A stretch of DNA of 59,151 bases. Origin: CAYQQU01 sp964419545. Lineage in GTDB: Bacteria > Bacteroidota > Bacteroidia > Chitinophagales > Saprospiraceae. How positions within the stretch are numbered: position 1 is the first letter of the stretch; each line of letters starts with the position of its first letter. The stretch lies in the NCBI GenBank assembly GCA_964419545.1, contig CAYQQU010000035.1:1-59151 (forward strand), read 5' to 3'. Positions 1 through 8,300 of the stretch are shown piece by piece. A model generated the notes under the pieces. It did not search any database, was not told where the DNA came from, and was given only the letters and a program-made list of their open reading frames with translations. Position numbers and translations under genes: made by a program.

Positions 1-97
1 TGATGATGGACATGCGTTCGCCCACCAGTGCGTTCATGAGGGTGGATTTGCCCACGTTGGGCCGGCCGATGATATTGACGAATCCGGATTTGAACAT
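1..97 (-). CDS. era: GTPase Era, N-terminal fragment (runs off window)
   Basis: Reading the minus strand from the ATG at 97 gives MFKSGFVNIIGRPNVGKSTL followed by MNALVGERMSII, which is the start of the ribosome-assembly GTPase Era. The P-loop GRPNVGKS (G1) is intact. Only 32 residues are inside the window, so the G2-G5 motifs and the KH domain cannot be checked. The conserved hypothetical at 106-690 lies just upstream in the same direction, 8 bp away, so the two are probably co-transcribed. Era was preferred over EngA/Der because of the short N-terminus directly before the P-loop and the 'GFVNIIGRPNVGKSTLMN' wording typical of Era. Confidence 0.85.
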   Translation of the reverse strand, partial: MFKSGFVNIIGRPNVGKSTLMNALVGERMSII

Positions 98-105
98 ATA
101 TCGTT

Positions 106-690
106 TCAGTAGGGTAGGCGTTTCACTTCGCCGTGCACCAGCTGATCCAGCATTTGCAGGATCACTTTCGGCTTATGTGGTCGCCAGTTAAGGTCGTTAT
201 AATACTTGCCCAGATTGACGAAATGCTGAATTTGGGTCTCCTCCATCTCTTCGCGCACGTGCGGGAGGGTGTTGATGAAGCAGATCCAGCCGTCTTCTTC
301 GCAGATGTCGTTGAACCACTCCTCGTAGTAGCAATCGTCCGACCCGTGGAAGTTAAGCACATTTTCGCAGATGACGATGTATTTGCGCACCCCCGCTTCC
401 GCCAGGGCGTCGATCACTTCCCGTTTGAAAAACATGATGTCGTTGCTCAGACAGTCGTTCCATTCGCCGATCATCTCCAGGATGGCGTAGCCTTCGTCGT
501 AGTCGGCGAACAGGATCTTGGTGTAAAGCGTATTGGAGCCGAAGTGATCCCACTGCGGATGGATGAAGTAATTGTAAACTTTCTGGGTAAAGCGAAATTC
601 GTCGTAAACCCGCCCGTAGAAAGGCGACTGGTCGTCTTCTTCCGCTGTATATTCTTCGCGCCAGAGATAGAAGGGCTCGATATCGTGCAT
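106..690 (-). CDS. Conserved hypothetical protein upstream of era
   Basis: A 194-residue soluble protein rich in aromatic and acidic residues, with no signal peptide or membrane segment. I chose the ATG at 690 (MHDIEPFYLWREEY) because the 35 extra residues upstream look non-native and the conserved-looking part begins at this Met. Visible features are a DDCYYEEWFNDICEEDGWICF stretch and a basic C-terminus. I recall similar Bacteroidota proteins annotated only as hypothetical next to era, but cannot name a Pfam family. The 8-bp spacing to era suggests one operon. Function is unknown. Confidence 0.7.
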   Translation of the reverse strand: MHDIEPFYLWREEYTAEEDDQSPFYGRVYDEFRFTQKVYNYFIHPQWDHFGSNTLYTKILFADYDEGYAILEMIGEWNDCLSNDIMFFKREVIDALAEAGVRKYIVICENVLNFHGSDDCYYEEWFNDICEEDGWICFINTLPHVREEMEETQIQHFVNLGKYYNDLNWRPHKPKVILQMLDQLVHGEVKRLPY

Positions 691-899
691 ATCAGATAGT
701 TGTCTTTTTTCGTGACTTACAGAGTATTCCGGCCCTCCCGCTTGAAAGGCGAAAATGCCTTGAAAAGGAAGGCCGTGAATAGTTACCTTTTTCAAAAATA
801 AGCGCCTTTAGCTAACATCGCTAATAACGGCTCGGGAAAATAGATTGTTCTATCAGAGAAATGGAAGTTATCTTTTACACAGTGTACTTAATCAAAAAC

Positions 900-1424
900 A
901 TGCAACGCATCGTCCTCACCGGCCCGGAATCTACCGGCAAAACGACTTTGGCCCGCGCCCTCGCCCGCCATTACGGCACGAGCTGGACGCCGGAATACGC
1001 GCGCCATTATCTGAATGAACTGGATCGTCCCTACCGCGAGAGCGACCTGCCGGCCATCGCCCGGGGGCAACTGGACTGGGAAGAGGAATACGGCAAAACA
1101 GCCAACGGCCTGTTGTTCTGCGATACCGCCCTGGTGGTGCTCAAGGTATGGTCGATGGTGAAGTACGGCCGCACCGATCCCTGGATTTTGGAGCAATTGC
1201 GGGTTCGGCCCTATCATTTCTACCTCCTCTGCGCGCCCGACCTGCCCTGGGAAGCGGATCCGCTGCGCGAGCATCGCGACGGCCGGGAAGCGCTTTTTGC
1301 CAGGTACCTGCGCGAATTGGAAGACCTGGGGGCGTCCTACGCCGTGGTGCGGGGCCGGGGCGAGGAGCGGTTCCGGGCCGCCCTGGCCGCACTCGAAGCG
1401 TGCGGCAGTTCATTCAAACCGTGA
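900..1424 (+). CDS. NadR-like P-loop kinase (AAA_28 type)
   Basis: A 174-residue ATP-binding protein. The Walker A motif GPESTGKTT sits at residues 8-16. It is followed by PEYARHYL (about residues 33-40), the signature of the ribosylnicotinamide-kinase domain of NadR, and by a CDTALVVLKVW segment that fits the conserved Asp plus W region of that family. No adenylyltransferase domain is present, so it corresponds to the kinase half of NadR only. The start at 900 puts the P-loop six residues from the N-terminus, as usual. It lies directly upstream of the TPP riboswitch and receptor, which raises a thiamin or precursor kinase as an alternative to NAD salvage. Substrate is inferred, not seen. Confidence 0.8.
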   Translation: MQRIVLTGPESTGKTTLARALARHYGTSWTPEYARHYLNELDRPYRESDLPAIARGQLDWEEEYGKTANGLLFCDTALVVLKVWSMVKYGRTDPWILEQLRVRPYHFYLLCAPDLPWEADPLREHRDGREALFARYLRELEDLGASYAVVRGRGEERFRAALAALEACGSSFKP

Positions 1425-1438
1425 ATAATCCGGGTTAA
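1422..1438 (+). repeat. Intergenic 17-bp repeat, copy 1
   Basis: TGAATAATCCGGGTTAA. Its first three bases are the stop codon of the kinase gene. It lies directly upstream of the TACCTTTG promoter of the riboswitch-receptor unit. Other copies are at 45157-45173 (inverted), 47076-47092 (one mismatch) and 52207-52223; a 12-bp partial copy is at 27936-27947. Confidence 0.75.
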
Positions 1439-1444
1439 AAAGCT

Positions 1445-1452
1445 TACCTTTG
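1445..1452 (+). promoter_or_regulatory. Bacteroidota-type -7 promoter element
   Basis: TACCTTTG matches the Bacteroidota sigma-A -7 consensus TAnnTTTG and lies a few bases before the TPP aptamer, as expected for a riboswitch transcript. I see no clear TTG at -33; that position falls in the 17-bp repeat. Confidence 0.5.
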
Positions 1453-1465
1453 TAGGGCAATGCTC

Positions 1466-1537
1466 ATTTGGGGTGCCTTTTACAGGCTGAGATCATACCC
1501 ATTGAACCTGCCCGGGTAATGCCGGGAAGGGAAATGA
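1466..1537 (+). promoter_or_regulatory. TPP (thi-box) riboswitch
   Basis: The conserved thi-box pieces occur in order: GGGGTGCC (1470-1477), GGCTGAGA (1485-1492), ACCC (1497-1500), GAACCTG (1504-1510), CCGGGTAATGCCGGGAAGGGA (around 1512-1532). This is the usual TPP aptamer. It is followed by a GGCGAAG/CTTCGCC hairpin (1552-1570) and about 60 nt to the receptor ATG. Whether that hairpin is part of the expression platform is inferred. TPP binding is expected to repress the downstream receptor gene. Confidence 0.93.
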
Positions 1538-1630
1538 TTACTTCAATGGTCGGCGAAGCGACCCTTCGCCATGAGGGAACCCACCGTCCCAGCCCCTTGG
1601 ATGGTGATTTTTCAAGTCAAATTTTTTGTT

Positions 1631-4060
1631 ATGGAAAAGCACATAGCCGTTGCGGCAATGCTGCTGCTGAACGTCCTGTACCTGAACGGGCAGTGTACGG
1701 TTACCGGTCAGGTGACCGACGCGGAAGGCGAGCCCCTGCCCGGCGCCAACGTCATGATCACCGATATTCGCAAAGGAGGCGTCGCGGACGCCAACGGGGT
1801 TTACCGCATCGAGAACGTACCGGTGGGGGAACACGCCATCCAGGCGTCGTATGTAGGATACGCCTCGGAGCGGAAGACGACCGAGGTTACCCAAAACGTG
1901 AGCAAGCTCATCGTCCACCTGCAGCTGAAAAAGCGCATCGTGGAGATCGATGAGCTGGTGGTCCGGGCTACCCGCGCCACCGAAAAGACGCCGATGACCT
2001 ACGTCAATCTGCCTAAAGAAGAACTCGAAACCAACAACCTCGGGCAGGACGTCCCATTCGTGCTGCGCTGGACGCCTTCTACCGTGGTCACCTCCGACGC
2101 AGGAGCGGGTATCGGCTATACCGGACTGCGTATTCGCGGTACCGATCCCACCCGCATCAACGTCACCATCAACGGCATTCCGCTCAACGACGCCGAGTCG
2201 CAGGGGGTTTTTTGGGTCAACCTGCCCGACTTCCTGAGTTCCACCAGCGACATTCAGGTGCAACGCGGCGTCGGGACCTCCACCAACGGCGCGGGCGCCT
2301 TCGGCGCGTCCATCAACCTGAGTACGGCCGAACTCGATGAACAGGCCTACGCGCGCGTCAACGGCTCGGTCGGCTCGTTCAATACCCGCAAAACCAACGT
2401 ACAGGTCGGTACGGGCCTGCTCGACGATCGGTTCAGCTTCCAGGGCCGCCTCTCGACCATCCAGTCGGACGGCTACATCGACCGCGCTTCCTCCGACCTC
2501 GATTCGTGGTTCATCTCGGGCGCGTACCAGGGCGAAAAAAGCGTGCTGCGCGCCAACGTCTTCTCAGGCCACGAAGTGACCTACCAGGCCTGGTACGGCG
2601 TGCCGGCCGACAGCCTGGACACCAACCGGACCTTCAACTCCGCCGGGACGGAAAAAGACGGTGCGCCGTACGACAACGAAGTCGACGATTACCGGCAAAC
2701 CCACTACCAAGTGCTCTACAACGTCCAGGCCACCCCCAACTGGAACCTCAATCTCGCCGCGCATTACACGCGCGGGCAGGGTTTTTTCGAGCAATACAAG
2801 GCCGATCAGACGCTCGCCGATTACGGCATCGAAGCGCCCAGGCCGGGCGGCGTCAGCATAGAGACCACCGACCTGATCCGGCGCCTCTGGCTGGATAATG
2901 ACTTCTACGGGCTGGTGTATTCGGCAGGCTTCCTCAACAATACCAACCGGCTGGACCTCACCCTGGGCGGCGCCTTCAACATTTACGAAGGCCGCCATTT
3001 CGGGGAAGTGATCTGGGCGCGCTTCGCCGGCGACAGCGAGATCCGCGATCGCTACTACGATAACGACGCCCGCAAGACGGATTTCAACATCTACGGGAAG
3101 CTCAATTACGAATTGCTGTACGGCCTCAACGCTTACCTGGACCTGCAGTACCGGCGCGTCGGCTACGAATTCCTCGGCTTTAACCGGGCAGGCGAGAACG
3201 TGACCCAGAACGTCGACCTCCACTTCTTCAACCCCAAAGCCGGCCTGTTTTACGCTTTGGACGATCAGACCAACCTCTACGCTTCTTTTGCCGTCGCCAA
3301 CCGGGAGCCCAACCGCAACGACTACGTCGAAACGACCGCCGACAGCCGCCCGGAGCCGGAAACCCTGTACAATACCGAGCTCGGCTACCGCCGCAACTGG
3401 CAGCGGGCGGCGCTGGGCGTCAACCTCTACCACATGTTCTACCGCAATCAACTGGCGCTCAATGGCGAGGTGAACGACGTAGGGGCGTATACCCGCGTCA
3501 ATATCGACCGCAGCTACCGGCTGGGCGTGGAAGTCATCGGCGGTTTTCAACTGCTCGACGACCTGCGACTGGAGGGCACGGCCACCCTGAGCCGGAACAA
3601 GGTGGCTTCCTTTACCGAATTCATCGATGTTTACGACGAAAACTTCGGCTACCAGGGGCAGGAGGCCATCGCCCGCGAAGAAACGGATCTTTCCTTCTCG
3701 CCTGAGATCATCGCCTCCGGCCAGCTGAGCTGGGACGTTTTGGCGAAAGCCGAAAAACAAGACCTCAACGTCACCCTGCTCAGCAAATACGTCGGGAAAC
3801 AATACATTGACAACAGCTCGGACGAAAATAACGTGATCGATCCGTATTTTTTCAGCGACCTCCGCCTGCGCTACCAGTGGCAGGCTCCCTTCGCCAAAGA
3901 GGTGACGCTGACGCTGCTGGTCCAGAATCTGTGGGATGCGGAATACGAAACCAACGCCTACTCCTATCGCTACCAGTTCGCCGGCGAAAGGGTGGTCGAT
4001 CGCTGGTACTACCCCCAGGCCGGGCGCAACTTTTTATTGGGGCTGACGCTGGGGTTTTGA
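1631..4060 (+). CDS. TonB-dependent outer-membrane receptor, TPP-riboswitch controlled
   Basis: An 809-residue outer-membrane receptor. Residues 1-21 form a signal peptide ending in LNGQ. A carboxypeptidase-regulatory-like domain follows (VTGQVTDAEGEPLPGANV ... GYASERKTTEV, about residues 24-100), then the plug (LRIRGTDPTRINVTINGIPLND ... INLST) and a 22-strand-type barrel ending in a terminal Phe (LLGLTLGF). I chose the ATG at 1631 because it starts the signal peptide and lies beyond the riboswitch. The TPP riboswitch upstream identifies the cargo as thiamin or a thiamin precursor, as in the Bacteroidota receptor called omr1. The usual partners PnuT and thiamin pyrophosphokinase do not follow it here. 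Energised import by TonB-ExbBD is family knowledge. Confidence 0.93.
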   Translation: MEKHIAVAAMLLLNVLYLNGQCTVTGQVTDAEGEPLPGANVMITDIRKGGVADANGVYRIENVPVGEHAIQASYVGYASERKTTEVTQNVSKLIVHLQLKKRIVEIDELVVRATRATEKTPMTYVNLPKEELETNNLGQDVPFVLRWTPSTVVTSDAGAGIGYTGLRIRGTDPTRINVTINGIPLNDAESQGVFWVNLPDFLSSTSDIQVQRGVGTSTNGAGAFGASINLSTAELDEQAYARVNGSVGSFNTRKTNVQVGTGLLDDRFSFQGRLSTIQSDGYIDRASSDLDSWFISGAYQGEKSVLRANVFSGHEVTYQAWYGVPADSLDTNRTFNSAGTEKDGAPYDNEVDDYRQTHYQVLYNVQATPNWNLNLAAHYTRGQGFFEQYKADQTLADYGIEAPRPGGVSIETTDLIRRLWLDNDFYGLVYSAGFLNNTNRLDLTLGGAFNIYEGRHFGEVIWARFAGDSEIRDRYYDNDARKTDFNIYGKLNYELLYGLNAYLDLQYRRVGYEFLGFNRAGENVTQNVDLHFFNPKAGLFYALDDQTNLYASFAVANREPNRNDYVETTADSRPEPETLYNTELGYRRNWQRAALGVNLYHMFYRNQLALNGEVNDVGAYTRVNIDRSYRLGVEVIGGFQLLDDLRLEGTATLSRNKVASFTEFIDVYDENFGYQGQEAIAREETDLSFSPEIIASGQLSWDVLAKAEKQDLNVTLLSKYVGKQYIDNSSDENNVIDPYFFSDLRLRYQWQAPFAKEVTLTLLVQNLWDAEYETNAYSYRYQFAGERVVDRWYYPQAGRNFLLGLTLGF

Positions 4061-4150
4061 GTAGAAATTGGGGTGCAACTTACCGTTGTGCCCCAACTTT
4101 TCTTCGTAGGTTGCCAAAAAAAAACAGGTAAGCGTAAAATTATTGGGTAA

Positions 4151-4391
4151 AAGCAGAATACTTTCTCCCGGGAATTCCAAAAAAGAAATGCGCGATAAAT
4201 TTGAGGTATACGAGGAGTCTGGCGTTCAGGAATACTGGATTGTCAATCCAAGTGAAAAGGCGGTGCTCATCTAACAAATGAATGAAAGCGCGCAGTTCTA
4301 TGGTTTACAACCTCTTACCGAAGATCAAGAGGCGGAAACGCCGCTTTTTACCGGCTTGAAAGTTAAACTGGCGGATGTTTTTCGGGATTGA
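4151..4391 (+). pseudogene. Uma2/DUF820-type endonuclease remnant
   Basis: The stretch translates as ILSPGNSKKEMRDKF, then EVYEESGVQEYWIVNPSEKA, then (after a stop) PLFTGLKVKLADVF. That is the C-terminal half of the Uma2-family restriction-endonuclease-like fold: 'LSPSNS', 'K...YEEAGV.EYWIV.P' and 'PGL.VDL..VF'. The frame breaks at a TTTT run at 4199-4202 (one extra T) and again at TAA 4272-4274. No N-terminal half is visible upstream. It is therefore a decayed fragment. The gene is normally a stand-alone protein that expands in multicellular or filamentous bacteria. Confidence 0.8.
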
Positions 4392-4465
4392 ACTTGGAGT
4401 GCAACTTCGAAGTTGCGCCCCGAGTTAGCAAATTGGAGCGCAACGGTAAGTGGCGCCCCAATTTG

Positions 4466-5035
4466 TCAAAAGTCCTTAGTAAACCCGAACCGGATCACGA
4501 ACGGCTGTTCGATGGCGTTGTTCGGCTGGTTGACGTTGTACAGCAGGAGTATTTCCGACGCCCAGACGCCGCCGCTATTGTAGCCGATGCCCAGATAGAC
4601 GTTGTCGCGCACGCGGCGCAGCACGTCGAGGCCGTTGAGGGTGGTGGTAAAGACGGCGCCGTTCTCGTATTCGTATTCGGCGTGGCCGAAGAAGGTATCG
4701 GTAAATTTGTACCGCCCGAAAGCGCCCAGTCCGTAAGTGACAGGATTGGCGGTTTCCAACTCCCCGAACGAATTGTCGCGGAAGTGGATATAGGTGAGCG
4801 CCAGGCGGGGGCCGAGGGAAAAGCGGTCGGAGATCTTATATCCGACCATCGGGCTGAGCCCGAACTGGAACTGGGTTTGGTTGCCGTTGCCGCCGAAGCC
4901 TAGGATGAAGCCGCCGCCGTACCACAATTTGTCGGTGAAGCTGTTATCGCTGCTGCGCGAACGCTTCCGCTGGGCGGATAAGTCATGGCTGAGCAAAGCA
5001 AAAAGACACAAAAAGAGCAAAGCATATTTCCACAT
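4466..5035 (-). CDS. Outer-membrane beta-barrel protein, unknown function
   Basis: A 189-residue exported protein. Starting at ATG 5035 gives MWKYALLFLCLFALLSHDLSAQ, a clean signal peptide; the longer upstream reading has no such start. After a basic linker (RKRSRS) come alternating amphipathic strands with many Gly/Tyr/Phe residues (LWYGGGFILGFGG, LGPRLALTYIHF) and a C-terminal FVIRFGFTKDF, typical of a small 8-strand barrel ending in Phe. It resembles the generic 'outer membrane beta-barrel protein' group of Bacteroidota. No substrate or partner is evident. It is transcribed away from the large protease gene at 5391. Confidence 0.8.
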   Translation of the reverse strand: MWKYALLFLCLFALLSHDLSAQRKRSRSSDNSFTDKLWYGGGFILGFGGNGNQTQFQFGLSPMVGYKISDRFSLGPRLALTYIHFRDNSFGELETANPVTYGLGAFGRYKFTDTFFGHAEYEYENGAVFTTTLNGLDVLRRVRDNVYLGIGYNSGGVWASEILLLYNVNQPNNAIEQPFVIRFGFTKDF

Positions 5036-5390
5036 AGTTGGTAGTTTTTGGCAAATTGTCACGGTTTGGCCCCTTCCGTTAAACTTTTCGACCGGCGACC
5101 CCGGGGGCTGAACCGTTGCGGCAAATTTACGTATACAACAACTAACCGCCCGTTTTCGACCGGTACTTTTGTCGTGTTTAACAAGACCTTAAGCTGTGAG
5201 GATGGCGTATTGCTGACGAATAAAAACGTAAGCAAGGCGGCAGAACAGAGCCTGGGCCCTTACGCAATTCCCCGAAATAAATCCTAATTTTGACCTCTCC
5301 TTTCGGAGTCAGCCTAAGTTACCCGATTCTCCCTCAGTTCCTCCGTGAATTGCATTCAAGTGACTTTCAAAATAGGACAAAAGGCATCCC
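5036..5390. other. Divergent intergenic region
   Basis: 355 bp between two divergent genes, with no ORF I can support. On the minus strand TAAATTTG (5128-5121) and on the plus strand TAATTTTG (5285-5292) both fit the -7 consensus TAnnTTTG; -33 elements are not clear. The 11-mer TTTTCGACCGG occurs twice (about 5085 and 5152). Confidence 0.4.
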
Positions 5391-8300
5391 ATGCATCGGA
5401 TCTCGACTATTTTATTATTTTTTTTGACCAACTTGACTTACGCTCAGGAACTCCGTCTTACGGGACGGACGATCGAAGACTTTTCGGCCCCGGCCCTGGA
5501 GTCGGAGTTTTATCAGTACCACGTGTTTCAACTCGACCTACCGGCCCTTTACCGGGCGTCCCGCAACCGTGACGACGGGTTGGACGTCAGGCTGGTGCTG
5601 GGTGAGGTGTACGACTGGCCCATGCGTATTGTTCCCGACGATTTGCGGTCGACCGGCTACCGGCTGACCGTCGCAGCGGCGGACGGCGTCGAAGTACGGC
5701 CGCCGGGCCCGAACAAAACCTATGCCGGCTACCTTCGCGCGCGCGGCGGCGCCCCGCTGCGACTCACCATCGACGAGCATTTCCTCTACGGCAACTTGCG
5801 CGCCGGTGACGACCACTACTTCATCGAGCCGGTACAACTCCTCGTTCCCGGCGCCCCCGCGGATTACGTGCTGGTATACAAAACGACCGACGTGAGGCCC
5901 CGGCCCGACGCCCGCTGCGGATTTGCGCAGACCCGGGCGCGCGAACGCCAGCTTACGCAGAACCTGCAAAAAGACGGCGAATGCTACCAGGTCGAAATCG
6001 CGCTGGCTTCCGATCATTCCATGTTCAACCTCTTCGGCAGCGTCAACGGAGCGGAAAACTTCGCCCTCGGCGTGCTGAATAACGTGCAAACCAACTACGA
6101 CGACGAATTTGCCGACGAAATACAATTTACCGTCGTCACCCAATTCGTTTCCACCTGCCCGGGCTGCGACCCCTGGACGACCTCCACGGACGCCGGCGAT
6201 CTGCTGGACAGCTTTCGCAACTGGGGCAACGGCGGCGGGTTCGGAACCTCTTTTGACATTGCTTCGCTGTGGACAGACCGCAACTTCCAGGGAAGCACCA
6301 TCGGCGTGGCCTGGCTGGGCGCTCTGTGCAGTAATCTGCGCTACAATGTGCTCGAACATTTTACCAGCAACGCCAGCCTGTTGCGCGTGTTGCAGGCCCA
6401 CGAACTGGGCCATAACTTCGACGCCACTCACGACGCCTCCGGCTCGCCGACCATCATGGCGCCGGCGGTAAACAACACGAACTCCTGGTCGGTCAACTCG
6501 CAAAACCAGATCAACAGTTATGTCAACCTGGTCGCCAACGGCGGCGCCTGCTTCGGTTCCTGCGCGCCACCTGCACCGCCGGTCGCCGCTATTCAGGCGC
6601 CGGTTACCCACGTCTGCCCGGGCAGCGTCGTGCCTTTCATCGATAATTCCGGGAATAACCCTACCAGTTGGGACTGGTCCTTTCCCGGCGCTTCTCCTAC
6701 CAGCTCCGGCCAGCAACATCCCGTGGTGACCTACTCCGCAACCGGAACCTGGCCGGTAACCCTGAACGTTTCGAATAATATCGGATCGGACTTCGCCGTC
6801 CTCAGTCCTGATATCACCGTCGACAACGACGGGACGAAAGTGCTGCTCTATGAAACCTTCGAGAACGGCCTTGGCGCCTGGACTACCGACAATCCGGACG
6901 GCGATATTACCTGGGCGATTACCGGCGTCGGCGGCGCCCAGTATGGTAAAAAAGCGGCTTTTATCAATAACTTCAACTACCAGGCCCAGGGGCAACTGGA
7001 CGGGCTGATCTCGCCGCCGCTCAACTTCGCCGGCGAATCCAACCTCTTCCTGGAGGTCGACTACGCCTATCGCCAGTACACCGGTTTCCCCAGCGATATC
7101 CTGCGGATAAAGGTCTCCGTTGACGGGGGGAACACCTTCCCGTTTACCGTCTTCACCGGCCAGGAAAACGGCAACGGCAACTTCGGCACCGGACCGGAAA
7201 TGAGCAGCTCCTTTACGCCCTTTTCCATCGATGACTGGTGCTTCGGCACCGACTTCGGCGCCGATTGCATCAGCATTAACCTGGCTCAGTTTAACGGCGA
7301 AGACAACGTCCGCATCCGCATCGAGAATCAAACCTCCTACGGGAATAATCTGTACGTCGACAATGTGCGCATCACCGGCTCCTGCCAGTCGGTAGCCCCG
7401 CCGGTAGCCGCTTTCTCCGCCGACGTCACCACCGGCTGCGCTCCCCTGACGGTTAATTTCGAAGATTTCTCTATCGGCCAGGTCGACAGTTACGAATGGA
7501 GCTTTCCCGGCGGCAGCCCCACAACCTCCAACGATCCGGCGCCGACGGTCGTTTATCCTACGCCGGGCGCTTACAATGTCACTCTGCAGGTATTTAACGG
7601 CGGCGGTTCGGACGTGAGCACCCAAAGCGGATTTATCACCGTCAACGATACGCCAAACGCCGGCTTCACCTTTTCAACCGACGACCTGACCGTCCTCTTC
7701 GACAACCTCTCCCAAAATGCCGATAGCTACCAGTGGGATTTCGGGGACGGCAATACCGCTACCGATAACAACCCGGTACACACTTACAACACGCCCGGCG
7801 AATATACCGTAGTGCTCACCGCCGAAAATGAATGCGGGACCGTTACCGACCAACAGATCGTTTCGGTCACTTCACCCCTCAGCGCCGGCTTTTCCGCCGA
7901 TCAAACCACCGGCTGCGCCCCGTTGACGGTCCAGTTCACCGACCAGTCGGCCGGACCGGTAACCGGCTGGGACTGGTCCTTCCCCGGCGGAGACCCCACC
8001 GATGCGGACGTGGCGAACCCGACGGTAACCTATAGCGATCCGGGAACCTATACGGTAACGCTGGTGGTGAACAACGGCAATAATCAGAGTACGCTGGAGC
8101 TCACGGAGTACATTACCGTAACCGGCGGGCCGACCGCCGCTTTTTCCGTGAACAATACGCCCGGACAGACCACTGCCGGCTTTGTCAACAACAGCCAGGA
8201 CGGAGAGGACTACCAATGGGACTTCGGCGACGGCGCGACGAGCACCGATGCCGATCCCACCCACGCCTACGNNNNNNNNNNNNNNNNNNNNNNNNNNNNN

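Noticed and set aside
133..699. Plus-strand ORF over the hypothetical next to era
   Set aside because: Fully overlaps the more plausible minus-strand gene; its translation is Val/His-rich without a family.
5538..7625. Long antisense ORF (695 codons) on the minus strand of the protease gene
   Set aside because: It runs opposite a gene with signal peptide, HExxH motif and PKD repeats. High-GC coding sequence often leaves long shadow ORFs, and its own translation has no recognisable domain.
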